From the IMG/VR virus record IMGVR_UViG_3300028844_003150, positions 1 through 50,157 of that record: DNA of 50,157 nt; one strand, 5' to 3'. The translations under genes and the position numbers were made by a program. Below are positions 42,637 to 49,241 of this stretch, piece after piece. Within the stretch, counting starts at the first letter, position 1. Each line of letters opens with the position of its first letter. The DNA is from a virus. Under the pieces are notes generated by a model. It saw nothing but the letters and a program-made list of their open reading frames with translations, was not told where the DNA came from and did no database searches.

Positions 42637-42802
42637 TAAATTCACCAGAGAGGAAATTAACTTGATTCGTGCAGCCGCCGCAGAGAGGACACGATTACGA
42701 AAAGAAGCCCTGAAACTTAGCAATGAAGAACTGGCGAAGAAGATGGGTACCTCCCCCACCACGATTAGTTCTATAATCAATTACTACCATCCCTACAAGT
42801 GA
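42620..42802 (+). CDS. Small HTH DNA-binding protein
   Basis: 60 residues, with a basic start (MTGVHSKFTREEINLIRAAA) and an HTH (LSNEELAKKMGTSPTTISSI) in which the recognition helix is clear. Its last codons (NYYHPYK) and stop are encoded by copy 1 of the 28-bp direct repeat. It may regulate early genes or bind the TGTACGATC boxes. Confidence 0.7.
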   Translation: MTGVHSKFTREEINLIRAAAAERTRLRKEALKLSNEELAKKMGTSPTTISSIINYYHPYK

Positions 42803-42807
42803 GCGCA
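42780..42807 (+). repeat. 28-bp direct repeat, copy 1 (left of glutaminase cassette)
   Basis: Identical to 43989-44016. It contains the last seven codons and the stop of the HTH gene plus five bases. The cassette of two genes follows directly. Confidence 0.97.
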
Positions 42808-42824
42808 CAGGAGAAAATAAACTC

Positions 42825-43046
42825 ATGATGACACCCGAGGAACTTAGGCAGCGCATCGTTGACCACGCAGTTGCTGATGATAAAGATCACCAGACAATTG
42901 TTCAGGTTATGGACCAATTTGTTATCGATCACCCCGACGGCGACTTTGCAGCCATCCGCAGACTTGTGGTCAATCATGCGGAAACTACTGATGCGAGTCA
43001 CCAGCGGCTGGTCAAAGCACTGGACAGGCTCCTAGAACAACAGTGA
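42825..43046 (+). CDS. Small helical protein in the glutaminase cassette
   Basis: 73 residues behind AGGAG. It contains two similar halves: RIVDHAVADDKDHQTIVQVM and RLVVNHAETTDASHQRLVKA share R-I/L-V-x-x-H-A-x-x-x-D-x-x-H-Q-x-x-V, so it is an internal duplication of about 30 residues. The stop overlaps the GTG start of the glutaminase by four bases, so both are made together. Function unknown; it may be a partner or regulator of the enzyme. Confidence 0.75.
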   Translation: MMTPEELRQRIVDHAVADDKDHQTIVQVMDQFVIDHPDGDFAAIRRLVVNHAETTDASHQRLVKALDRLLEQQ

Positions 43047-43987
43047 AATTTGACAGCCCAGTTTTCAAAGGAATGCTGGAGGACGCGTTCGAGCTGGGAC
43101 ATGGTATCACTGGCGGCAAGGTTGCTGACTATATCCCGGCATTGGCCCTCGCTAACCCGGAAGACTGGGCCTTTACAATACATCCATTGATAGATGCGCC
43201 ACCGCAAAACTTCGGTCAAGTGGATGAATACTTTACGATACAGAGTATTTCTAAAACATTTTCTTATTCGCTGGCGCTAACGGAAGTGGGAAGAGATGAG
43301 GTGCATAACCGAGTGGGCGCTGAGCCCAGTGGCCAAGCGTTCAATGGTATTGCTCTGATGATTGACGGTCGCCCACACAATCCGATGGTCAACGCCGGTG
43401 CCATTGCAGTCACAGGTTGTTTGCATGACCGTTTCGGAAGCAGTGCAGTAGATGAGGTGGTCAGTTTGTTTTCAGAGTTTGCTGATGAGCAGCTGGTAAT
43501 AGACCAGAATGTCTATGAAAGTGAGCTTTCGAGTGGGCACGTTAACCTCGCCATCGCTCATCTGCTAAGAGCCAAGGGGGTCCTTACGACGGACCCCCTA
43601 AAGGTAATTGAATTGTATTTTTCAATCTGCTCACTGCTGGTTAACACACGTATCCTCGCGCGCATGGGTGCAGTGTTGGGTAGAGGTGGCAAAGCAGAAG
43701 ATGGCCACTATGTTTGCGAGGTGGAAAGCGCGACCAGCGCACTGGCGCTAACTCTAAGCTGTGGGATGTACGACCGGAGCGGCACTTGGATTCGTGACAT
43801 TGGGCTGCCGACAAAAAGCGGAGTGAGTGGTGGATTGCTTTGTATTGTCCCCGGAAAGATGAGTATGGCTTTCTGGTCGCCTCCTATCGATGAATTCGGG
43901 AATACAGTTCGAGGAATGGCAGCTTGCCAAAATTTGGTGACAGACTTGGATCTTCACCTCTTTGGACCGGGTTCGATATTTGACTGA
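43043..43987 (+). CDS. glsA: Glutaminase (serine beta-lactamase-fold type)
   Basis: 314 residues from GTG 43043, full length for the bacterial GlsA/YbaS family. It hydrolyses L-glutamine to L-glutamate and ammonia. All expected residues align at nearly the numbering I recall for E. coli YbaS: Y30 (KVADYIPALA), nucleophile S68 and K71 (QSISK), N117 (NPMVNAGAI), E161 and N168 (YESELSSGHVNLA), Y192, Y243 (GMYDRSG) and V261 (KSGVSGG). EPSGQAFN and the C-terminal LGLP/KSG loop are also present, so the enzyme is probably active and cytoplasmic. It sits in a direct-repeat-bracketed cassette, an unusual gene for a phage. Confidence 0.95.
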   Translation: MKFDSPVFKGMLEDAFELGHGITGGKVADYIPALALANPEDWAFTIHPLIDAPPQNFGQVDEYFTIQSISKTFSYSLALTEVGRDEVHNRVGAEPSGQAFNGIALMIDGRPHNPMVNAGAIAVTGCLHDRFGSSAVDEVVSLFSEFADEQLVIDQNVYESELSSGHVNLAIAHLLRAKGVLTTDPLKVIELYFSICSLLVNTRILARMGAVLGRGGKAEDGHYVCEVESATSALALTLSCGMYDRSGTWIRDIGLPTKSGVSGGLLCIVPGKMSMAFWSPPIDEFGNTVRGMAACQNLVTDLDLHLFGPGSIFD

Positions 43988-43988
43988 T

Positions 43989-44016
43989 ATTACTACCATC
44001 CCTACAAGTGAGCGCA
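43989..44016 (+). repeat. 28-bp direct repeat, copy 2 (right of glutaminase cassette)
   Basis: Starts two bases after the glutaminase stop and ends at the ATG of the next gene. Identity with copy 1 over 28 bases with unrelated flanks marks the cassette boundaries. Confidence 0.97.
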
Positions 44017-44193
44017 ATGGAAAACTTCATTAAGCTGTTGGAGACCACCGATTCCGTGAAGATGTATATCACGCGGGGCGGAGAATTTTTCATAGAGATA
44101 TGGACACTCCAAGGAAGTTATTTTCATGTACAGAGCATGTCGCTGGAGGCCGCAATAGTGGACGCAATAGAGAGACTTCCCCCGACAACATGA
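44017..44193 (+). CDS. Small protein, unknown
   Basis: 58 residues from ATG 44017; a GTG three codons earlier lies inside the repeat. It reads MENFIKLLETTDSVKMYITR, then FFIEIWTLQGSYFHVQSMSL, a helix-strand-helix protein. Before the cassette inserted it probably followed the HTH stop by five bases. Overlaps the next gene. Confidence 0.65.
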   Translation: MENFIKLLETTDSVKMYITRGGEFFIEIWTLQGSYFHVQSMSLEAAIVDAIERLPPTT

Positions 44194-44438
44194 CAGAAAA
44201 AGGTGAACCAATTGAAGCGATCTGGAAAGAAGCCTTTGAGACCGGCCATGCTTGCAGGCTGGTTGGGCGCACGCTCAAAAGGGGGTCCTTCACAATGGCT
44301 TGGTTTTCTTGTAACGATGGTCGCGTGTTTCCTCTGTCCAAAGCCGATCTCCTCCGGTACAAACCCGACGCAAAGGTCTCAAAAACATACAAAAAGCCAA
44401 AAATGAATGCTAGACTCTCCGCTGGCTCAAAACCATGA
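44190..44438 (+). CDS. Small basic protein, unknown
   Basis: 82 residues, MTEKGEPIEAIWKEAFETGH to a basic tail (KTYKKPKMNARLSAGSKP). It contains a RTLKRGSFTMAWFSCNDGRV beta segment. The four-base overlap with the previous stop implies coupling. No family recognised. Confidence 0.65.
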   Translation: MTEKGEPIEAIWKEAFETGHACRLVGRTLKRGSFTMAWFSCNDGRVFPLSKADLLRYKPDAKVSKTYKKPKMNARLSAGSKP

Positions 44439-44448
44439 GGGCAGTGAG

Positions 44449-45222
44449 ATGTATAAATTTCTGGTATCGATACTGGTATTCATAATTGGATTTGTAGTTA
44501 CCCAACGAGTTCTCGCTTGGGATCACACAGTAATAATGTCTCCGTTTGAAGGGTCTTCTTATACAGTCCCATTACCAGAAGGACGAGCGTGTATTTACGT
44601 TACAGACTGCACAGAGAACATCCTCACAACCCCAGCAGTTCCATCGACTCCTCCTCCAAGTTCACCGACTTTAATATCAGAAATACCTAATATAGTTGGA
44701 ACTGAAGGGTGGTCTTTTTTTGATGTGGTGGACCGTTCAGAGTGGGCTATCGAAGTGGACGACGAAGAAACTTCCGACGCCACCAAAGCAGACCGATACC
44801 AGAAAGCACACGCTATTGATGACGACCCAACCACGATCTGGCACACCAGATGGGTAGATCCTGCGACTCCCATGCCACACTGGGCCAAGATTGATCTGGG
44901 GAGAGAGGCTTGGGTTGATTCGATGATTATCACCCCCCGGCCTTGGACTGGCCCAGACTGCGCTTACTGCGACACGAGCAACGTCAAAGGTTACGAAGTC
45001 TGGGTGAGTAAGGACGATAACATCTGGGCGAGGGTTGCTGCTGGGGAACTGGTATTTGTGGAGGGGGCACCACAGACAATCAAATTCTCAATCCCAAATC
45101 TAGTCAGGTACGTGCGACTGGATATTCTAAGTGCTTCTGGGGACACAGCAGCTGTGACACTTGGAGACATTCAAATTACTGAATCCACCAAAGACATAGT
45201 CATAACTGGGGGTGGTGTGTGA
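44449..45222 (+). CDS. Secreted/anchored discoidin (F5/8 type C) protein
   Basis: 257 residues from ATG 44449 (GAGGG upstream). The N-terminus MYKFLVSILVFIIGFVVTQRVLAWD is a signal peptide or anchor. A Pro-rich linker (about 65-80) leads to an F5/8C domain (about 95-250) with AIDDDPTTIWHTRWVD, HWAKIDLGREAWVD, KGYEVWVSKDD and VRYVRLDIL. Such beta sandwiches bind sugars or surfaces. It is unusual that a phage early/middle operon encodes an exported adhesin-like protein; it may coat the host surface or join the virion. A partner with the same fold lies on the opposite strand at 46197-47033. Confidence 0.8.
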   Translation: MYKFLVSILVFIIGFVVTQRVLAWDHTVIMSPFEGSSYTVPLPEGRACIYVTDCTENILTTPAVPSTPPPSSPTLISEIPNIVGTEGWSFFDVVDRSEWAIEVDDEETSDATKADRYQKAHAIDDDPTTIWHTRWVDPATPMPHWAKIDLGREAWVDSMIITPRPWTGPDCAYCDTSNVKGYEVWVSKDDNIWARVAAGELVFVEGAPQTIKFSIPNLVRYVRLDILSASGDTAAVTLGDIQITESTKDIVITGGGV

Positions 45223-45230
45223 GGTGTTTG

Positions 45231-45341
45231 ATGGAAATCTGGTTACTGACCTCGCAAGTGCTATTACTCACTGGGGCAATCGTAATACTCGCCACTATTG
45301 CTATAGTGTCACACCTTGGTAGGAGTCGTGATGCCCCGTGA
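45231..45341 (+). CDS. Tiny membrane peptide (36 aa)
   Basis: GAGGT lies seven bases before ATG 45231. MEIWLLTSQVLLLTGAIVIL followed by ATIAIVSHLGRSRDAP is one membrane helix with a basic tail. It ends four bases past the GTG start of the sigma factor gene. Confidence 0.6.
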   Translation: MEIWLLTSQVLLLTGAIVILATIAIVSHLGRSRDAP

Positions 45342-46012
45342 ACTCAATTGGCCCCAAGAACGATACATCTGCGAAGAAGAAAGACGGTCCATGCTCAGGC
45401 GGAGGGACATGGAAAGAGAACCAAGCGTTAAGCAAAACCGTAGAAAAATACTCAGACGCAAGCCATTGGACGGAGGAAGAAGTCCTGATCCGGTTCGAGG
45501 CGTGGATGCTTTTTGTTATAGACCGTGCAACAGCAAACTTACCGAAGCACTACAAAGCAAACATAAAAAACGACATCGATCAAGAAGCCCGCATCGCCTT
45601 GCTACTGTGTTGGCGAGACTATCAGAAGAAGAAGGCTCTATGTAAATTCACTACGTTCTCCTTCCTCCGTATCAGGGGGGCAGTCATAGATTTCTTCCGT
45701 GAGAGAAGAACCTCCGATACTCCATTCCCAAAAATAGTCTCTGTAGACTTCAGTTGCCTACTTAATGATGAAGAGGAAGCAATATCGAGAGCTGTACTGG
45801 GGGATACAATAGTAACTACAGATCTACTAATCGATTTATGTAACGCGCTCTTCGCCTTGGACCCATGGGAGAGAAAACTAATCTCTCTCCATTACACGAA
45901 AGACAGTACGTTGAAAGAAATAGGTGCTCTAGCCGACGTGACTGAAGGACGAGCCTGTCAGGTACACGCCGACGTAATAGAGAAGCTACGACTGAGCATG
46001 GATCACAGCTGA
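45338..46012 (+). CDS. Sigma-70-family (FliA-like) sigma factor
   Basis: 224 residues from GTG 45338. Region 2 is at about 45-125 (ANIKNDIDQEARIALLLCWR; CKFTTFSFLRIRGAVIDFFR), where I-R-G-A-V-I-D-F is the FliA/SigF-type signature. Region 4 is at about 165-220 (LFALDPWERKLISLHYTKDS; TLKEIGALADVTEGRACQVH) with a clear HTH. It directs host RNA polymerase, most likely to phage late promoters on the minus strand. It is the last plus-strand gene. An ATG at 45331 with an ideal AGGAG begins a different, overlapping frame, so the true start remains uncertain. Confidence 0.85.
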   Translation: MNSIGPKNDTSAKKKDGPCSGGGTWKENQALSKTVEKYSDASHWTEEEVLIRFEAWMLFVIDRATANLPKHYKANIKNDIDQEARIALLLCWRDYQKKKALCKFTTFSFLRIRGAVIDFFRERRTSDTPFPKIVSVDFSCLLNDEEEAISRAVLGDTIVTTDLLIDLCNALFALDPWERKLISLHYTKDSTLKEIGALADVTEGRACQVHADVIEKLRLSMDHS

Positions 46013-46185
46013 TCGAGAATATTTTTCCGGCGCTGGTAGCCCTGTTTAATTGACCTCACACCAGAGCCAACACTGACACCCGGTTTGTTCGGATCAAGCG
46101 CTTTCACTTGCGGTTTCTTTGGTTTCTTCTTGGTTTTGGTCGGTGTAGCTATTGGGCTACGAAGCCCTCTCATTCCTGTATTCAT
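46003..46185 (-). CDS. Small very basic protein
   Basis: 60 residues starting MNTGMRGLRSPIATPTKTKK with KKPKKPQVKALDPNKPG, then a basic end. GAGGG lies upstream. It converges with the sigma gene and overlaps it by ten bases. A Lys/Pro-rich protein of this kind could bind DNA or the virion interior. No family recognised. Confidence 0.6.
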   Translation of the reverse strand: MNTGMRGLRSPIATPTKTKKKPKKPQVKALDPNKPGVSVGSGVRSIKQGYQRRKNILDQL

Positions 46186-46196
46186 GGTCGTGCCCT

Positions 46197-47033
46197 CTAT
46201 TCAATTACAGTTGGTGGAAGTGGTCGTGCGCCTACAATAACTGGAGTACCCAGTACATACAACTCATCTACAGAAGCCTGATTCCCACCATCCTGTTCGC
46301 TGAGTGCGACGAACTGGATATACCTCGCTTTCGTAGTGGGGAACTCAATGGTGTGAAGCTGATCGCCGGGAGGGAACGTCCCACCAGCTACCTGTGTCCA
46401 TCCTACGCCATCCATGCTGACCTGAAACGAATAGTCTTTGACTACAGCATTACCGCCACTAGCTCTTGGTTGCTGCTGAAAAGCAGTGAGTTGGTAAATA
46501 CTACCCATGTCTATCGCGATAGCATGAGGGAACTGGGCTTCAGTTGGAGTGTACCGTGAGTGCCATATGTCACCCTGACTTGTACAGGGAGTACCACGAT
46601 CAAAAGCACACTCAGGTGGCATCAACCAGTTGTCCTTTTCGTAACTGGTGTAGGCTAGGACAGTCCACTCATCAGCAGGGATGTCTGGATCAAGTGGGGG
46701 CGGGGGTATAATGACTACCCCATCAGTCTCATCCTTACAGCTTGTCTCGCTGTCTCGGCTAACCCTACCCCCAGTATCTACAGTCCGTAGGACAATACAA
46801 TACTCACCGTTTTCAAGACCAACCAAGGAAATGCTAGACTCAGTGCCGCCCAGATCATCAGGTTGTCTGACGCCATTGATATAAACTTCATAGTGTGAAA
46901 TCTCCTCGTTGGTTAGTGGTGTGTCATCTTCTCGCGCAACTGGTGGGTCGAACGTCCACCCAACAGCAGCGTACAATGGGAAGCAAATGAACAGGAGCCA
47001 TATCGCTAATAAAATAGCGGCTACCTTGGTCAT
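46197..47033 (-). CDS. Secreted FN3 + discoidin (F5/8 type C) protein
   Basis: 278 residues from ATG 47033; the frame opens 9 codons earlier. A signal peptide (MTKVAAILLAIWLLFICFPLYA) is followed by a fibronectin-III-like domain (about 23-105: HYEVYINGVRQPDD, YCIVLRTVDTGGR), a Pro-rich linker (IIPPPPLDPDIP), then an F5/8C domain (about 125-265: DIWHSRYTP, HAIAIDMGSIYQL, KDYSFQVSMDGVGWTQV, ARYIQFVAL). It shares layout with 44449-45222. The ending PPTVIE resembles the ending PPVIVE of the next exported protein. It may act on the host surface or the virion. Confidence 0.8.
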   Translation of the reverse strand: MTKVAAILLAIWLLFICFPLYAAVGWTFDPPVAREDDTPLTNEEISHYEVYINGVRQPDDLGGTESSISLVGLENGEYCIVLRTVDTGGRVSRDSETSCKDETDGVVIIPPPPLDPDIPADEWTVLAYTSYEKDNWLMPPECAFDRGTPCTSQGDIWHSRYTPTEAQFPHAIAIDMGSIYQLTAFQQQPRASGGNAVVKDYSFQVSMDGVGWTQVAGGTFPPGDQLHTIEFPTTKARYIQFVALSEQDGGNQASVDELYVLGTPVIVGARPLPPTVIE

Positions 47034-47113
47034 AATTGCTTCAACTTGTCCCATTGCCAATCCGGTGTGCAGAACAGATTACAGCGAGGTTCGCAGAACT
47101 GTATCCCGCGCAT
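47030..47113 (-). CDS. Possible Cys-rich peptide (27 aa)
   Basis: From ATG 47113 the frame reads MRGIQFCEPRCNLFCTPDWQ WDKLKQL and stops in an ATGA overlap with the discoidin gene start. The same frame stays open upstream with two more Cys. The overlap argues for a coupled peptide, but the start signal is poor. Confidence 0.35.
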   Translation of the reverse strand: MRGIQFCEPRCNLFCTPDWQWDKLKQL

Positions 47114-47136
47114 CTCACAATCTTGAATGCAGGTGC

Positions 47137-47520
47137 CTACTCCACTATAACAGGGGGTTTGGGTCGTGCTGCTGACCTCGACTCGAAAGGGACGCCGTCT
47201 GCAAAGAACTGTCCGAAACCGATGTCGGTAATATCAACACCCTCGATGCGCGTACAGCCACCGGGCATTGGAACTGTCTTTACTACGTTCCCCAATAGCG
47301 CACTGTCGAGGACATACATGGTGGCTGATTGGATCTCTCCCGGCAGGATCGGCTGACCGTCATCACGTTCAGTGGGGTTCTGGCATTCGAAAGCCTTCGT
47401 TCCTTTGTATACAGTACCTTCTGACATAACATCGAAGGACACTAAAGACAGTATTAACATCAAAGCCACCATCCCAGCCCAGCACTGTATACGGCATTCT
47501 TTTTTCGTTAAGTCGAACAT
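47137..47520 (-). CDS. Small exported protein, unknown
   Basis: 127 residues. A hydrophobic helix (about 14-32, WAGMVALMLILSLVSFDVMS) acts as signal peptide. The mature part has a Cys pair (AFECQNP, PGGCTRI) and beta strands (SATMYVLDSALLG, DITDIGFGQFF) resembling small phage FN3-like exported proteins. It ends RPKPPVIVE. Together with the next gene it forms an exported pair between lysis genes and the convergence point. Confidence 0.7.
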   Translation of the reverse strand: MFDLTKKECRIQCWAGMVALMLILSLVSFDVMSEGTVYKGTKAFECQNPTERDDGQPILPGEIQSATMYVLDSALLGNVVKTVPMPGGCTRIEGVDITDIGFGQFFADGVPFESRSAARPKPPVIVE

Positions 47521-47523
47521 AAA

Positions 47524-47916
47524 CTACTCCTCTATTGGAAACCAAGGGGTGCGTTTCCCCCCATAATATTCTCTTGCTAAACCCAGTCCTAACATATACT
47601 CAGCTAGAGATTCGCCATCAGCATAAATAGACCCGAGAACACGCCCAGCGTACTTACCATATACAACGTTGTCCACAGACAAAGTCTTGCCCTTGAGAAA
47701 TTCTTCAGCAGTTCTGGTTGCAGTGAGGCCAAGCTCTTTCTCTTTCTTGTTCCGTGTTCTGGTCTCAGGAGTATCGATTCCGAACTCCCGAACAGATATG
47801 AGCACCCGGTTACTCGGCCATGTCCTAATATAAAGTAGTGCAGTGTCTCCATCTTTTGCTCTCACCAGTTCCGCTGCATAGGGTCCGTAAACGATCCCCG
47901 AAGGTAATACCATCAT
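47524..47916 (-). CDS. Staphylococcal-nuclease-like (SNase) protein
   Basis: 130 residues. DGDT (22-25), VREFGIDTPE with R43, D48, T49 and E51, and GRVLG with R92 correspond to the metal ligands and catalytic Arg-Glu-Arg of thermonuclease. GLAREYYGGKR closes the fold. It cleaves DNA/RNA with calcium. No signal peptide is visible, so it may act in the cytoplasm on host DNA or be released at lysis to degrade nucleic acid outside. The start overlaps the DUF1353 stop by four bases. Confidence 0.85.
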   Translation of the reverse strand: MMVLPSGIVYGPYAAELVRAKDGDTALLYIRTWPSNRVLISVREFGIDTPETRTRNKKEKELGLTATRTAEEFLKGKTLSVDNVVYGKYAGRVLGSIYADGESLAEYMLGLGLAREYYGGKRTPWFPIEE

Positions 47917-48365
47917 TGATCTAAAATATCCTCGTGTAACTGGAGTCTCTCCAGCCGCGCTTTACGCTCTTTTGGTGTCTCCCAATACTCAGGACCCGCT
48001 GCCATGACGCCACCATAAATAAGCCAGTGCCTGCGATCTTTCTCTGGTACTGACCACAGGTTAGCCATTACCTTACAGCCTTCCAGTAAGTCTTGGTTTG
48101 CTTCCCACACAGTACGCTTCTTCTCCATCCCAGAACGATGGAGCCAGAAGTGGTAATCGTGGATGACTGCGGCGGGACTCCAGTAACCTACCTTTGAAAT
48201 AATCGATTGCGCCAATGGCGGTATGCTTGCAAAATCATGTTCGAAGCCCACCGGAACAACCGTAACCACACCCTTGCTATTAGTGAAGCTAAACTGTTCG
48301 AAGACTCGCCATCTTTGATGGTCGATTTGCTCATTAATATACCGTCCTTGGAAGAAAGGAATCAT
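47913..48365 (-). CDS. DUF1353 protein
   Basis: 150 residues with the DUF1353 signature VPVGFEHDFASIPPLAQSII and AAVIHDYHFWLHRSGM. The family is frequent in phage tail/lysis modules and of unknown activity; a metal-dependent hydrolase fold is sometimes suggested by the H-D pair. It overlaps the holin-like gene start by four bases. Confidence 0.8.
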   Translation of the reverse strand: MIPFFQGRYINEQIDHQRWRVFEQFSFTNSKGVVTVVPVGFEHDFASIPPLAQSIISKVGYWSPAAVIHDYHFWLHRSGMEKKRTVWEANQDLLEGCKVMANLWSVPEKDRRHWLIYGGVMAAGPEYWETPKERKARLERLQLHEDILDQ

Positions 48366-48556
48366 TTCGGATTAGGGACGACGTACTGTGCCACATAGGT
48401 TGCAAAACCAGCGAACGCAATACCGACTTCTGCCGGAATAGTTACACCGCTGAATTCCCCTACACTCCACGCTAACATAGTAGAGAGGAAGGTCATTGCG
48501 CCACCGACGTTGACCTTGCGATCAGGGGCTGGGAGTTTGTTAACTGTACCGTTCAT
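48362..48556 (-). CDS. Putative holin
   Basis: 64 residues. A polar N-terminus (MNGTVNKLPAPDRKVNVGGA) is followed by two hydrophobic segments (TFLSTMLAWSV and VGIAFAGFATYVAQYVV) separated by FSGVTIPAE. This pattern (G-V-x-V/I-P-A-E before the second span) is typical of small phage holins encoded next to endolysin. It would form the membrane lesion that releases the GH24 enzyme. Three bases separate it from the endolysin stop. Confidence 0.75.
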   Translation of the reverse strand: MNGTVNKLPAPDRKVNVGGAMTFLSTMLAWSVGEFSGVTIPAEVGIAFAGFATYVAQYVVPNPK

Positions 48557-48558
48557 AA

Positions 48559-48996
48559 TTAAACCTCTGCTGTTCCGCTTTCCATTTCACGAGCCAGTTC
48601 CTGTGCACGAATGCCAACCTGCCTCGCCCATTTACTCTTCAACATATTACGAGCTGCTAAATCATAATGCCCTTCTTCGATATATCCAATAGTATTTCTG
48701 AACTGTGCAAAAGTGGGGACACCCATGTTGAACGCCATATTTATGATTACTTCCCGACGCACGTCATCAAGAGAGTCGAACCAATAGTACTTTTGCTTTA
48801 GTTCTTTGATGGTGTCCTGAATATCGTTGTGAAGGAGGTACAGCGCCTCGTCTTCACTCAGCCCACGGTCACTAATGTTTCTACCGTAGCCAATTGTAAG
48901 TTTCCCGACACTGTCCTTGTACGGTTTGTGATAACCATCCTTGTAGACTCTCCCCTCGTGCCGCTTGAAATCTTCCACCATCCTGTCGAAATTCAT
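48559..48996 (-). CDS. Endolysin, GH24 T4-lysozyme-like muramidase
   Basis: 145 residues. Catalytic residues E14 (KRHEG), D28 (KPYKDSVG) and T34 (LTIGYG) give the E-D-T triad of T4-type lysozyme; helical C-terminal motifs (IINMAFNMGVPTFAQFRNTI and SKWARQVGIRAQELA) are standard. It cleaves peptidoglycan at MurNAc-GlcNAc bonds. There is no signal-arrest-release segment, so it needs a holin, which lies downstream. The start overlaps the preceding gene by four bases. Confidence 0.93.
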   Translation of the reverse strand: MNFDRMVEDFKRHEGRVYKDGYHKPYKDSVGKLTIGYGRNISDRGLSEDEALYLLHNDIQDTIKELKQKYYWFDSLDDVRREVIINMAFNMGVPTFAQFRNTIGYIEEGHYDLAARNMLKSKWARQVGIRAQELAREMESGTAEV

Positions 48997-49241
48997 ACCC
49001 CAAGTCTCCTTATTTGTTCTAACAAGAGATCAATTTCCTGCTGTTCCAGTGGGGTTGGGTCTCTGCTCTCATATCGCGCTTTGCCCCGAATACGATCAAT
49101 ACGATCCTGTAGTTCCCAACTGCGCTGCTGTTTTACAGCGTTCTCAAAAGTCTCTTGTTTCACATACCGGGTATCCCCGACATACAAAGCCCCCGTACCG
49201 GCCCCACCAATGAGGACGGTTATAATCGCTTCTTTAATCAC
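48993..49241 (-). CDS. Single-span membrane protein, i-spanin-like
   Basis: 82 residues with an N-terminal membrane helix (IITVLIGGAGTGALYVG) and a charged coiled-coil periplasmic part (FENAVKQQRSWELQDRIDRI...LEQQEIDLLLEQI). This is the topology of inner-membrane spanins, and the site next to endolysin fits, but no o-spanin lipoprotein was found. Alternative: accessory holin. Confidence 0.5.
   Translation of the reverse strand: MIKEAIITVLIGGAGTGALYVGDTRYVKQETFENAVKQQRSWELQDRIDRIRGKARYESRDPTPLEQQEIDLLLEQIRRLGV

Noticed and set aside
42780-44016. Transposon or intron-homing insertion as source of the 28-bp repeats
   Set aside because: No transposase, terminal inverted repeats or homing nuclease in the cassette, and 28 bp is too long for ordinary target-site duplications; recombination is simpler.
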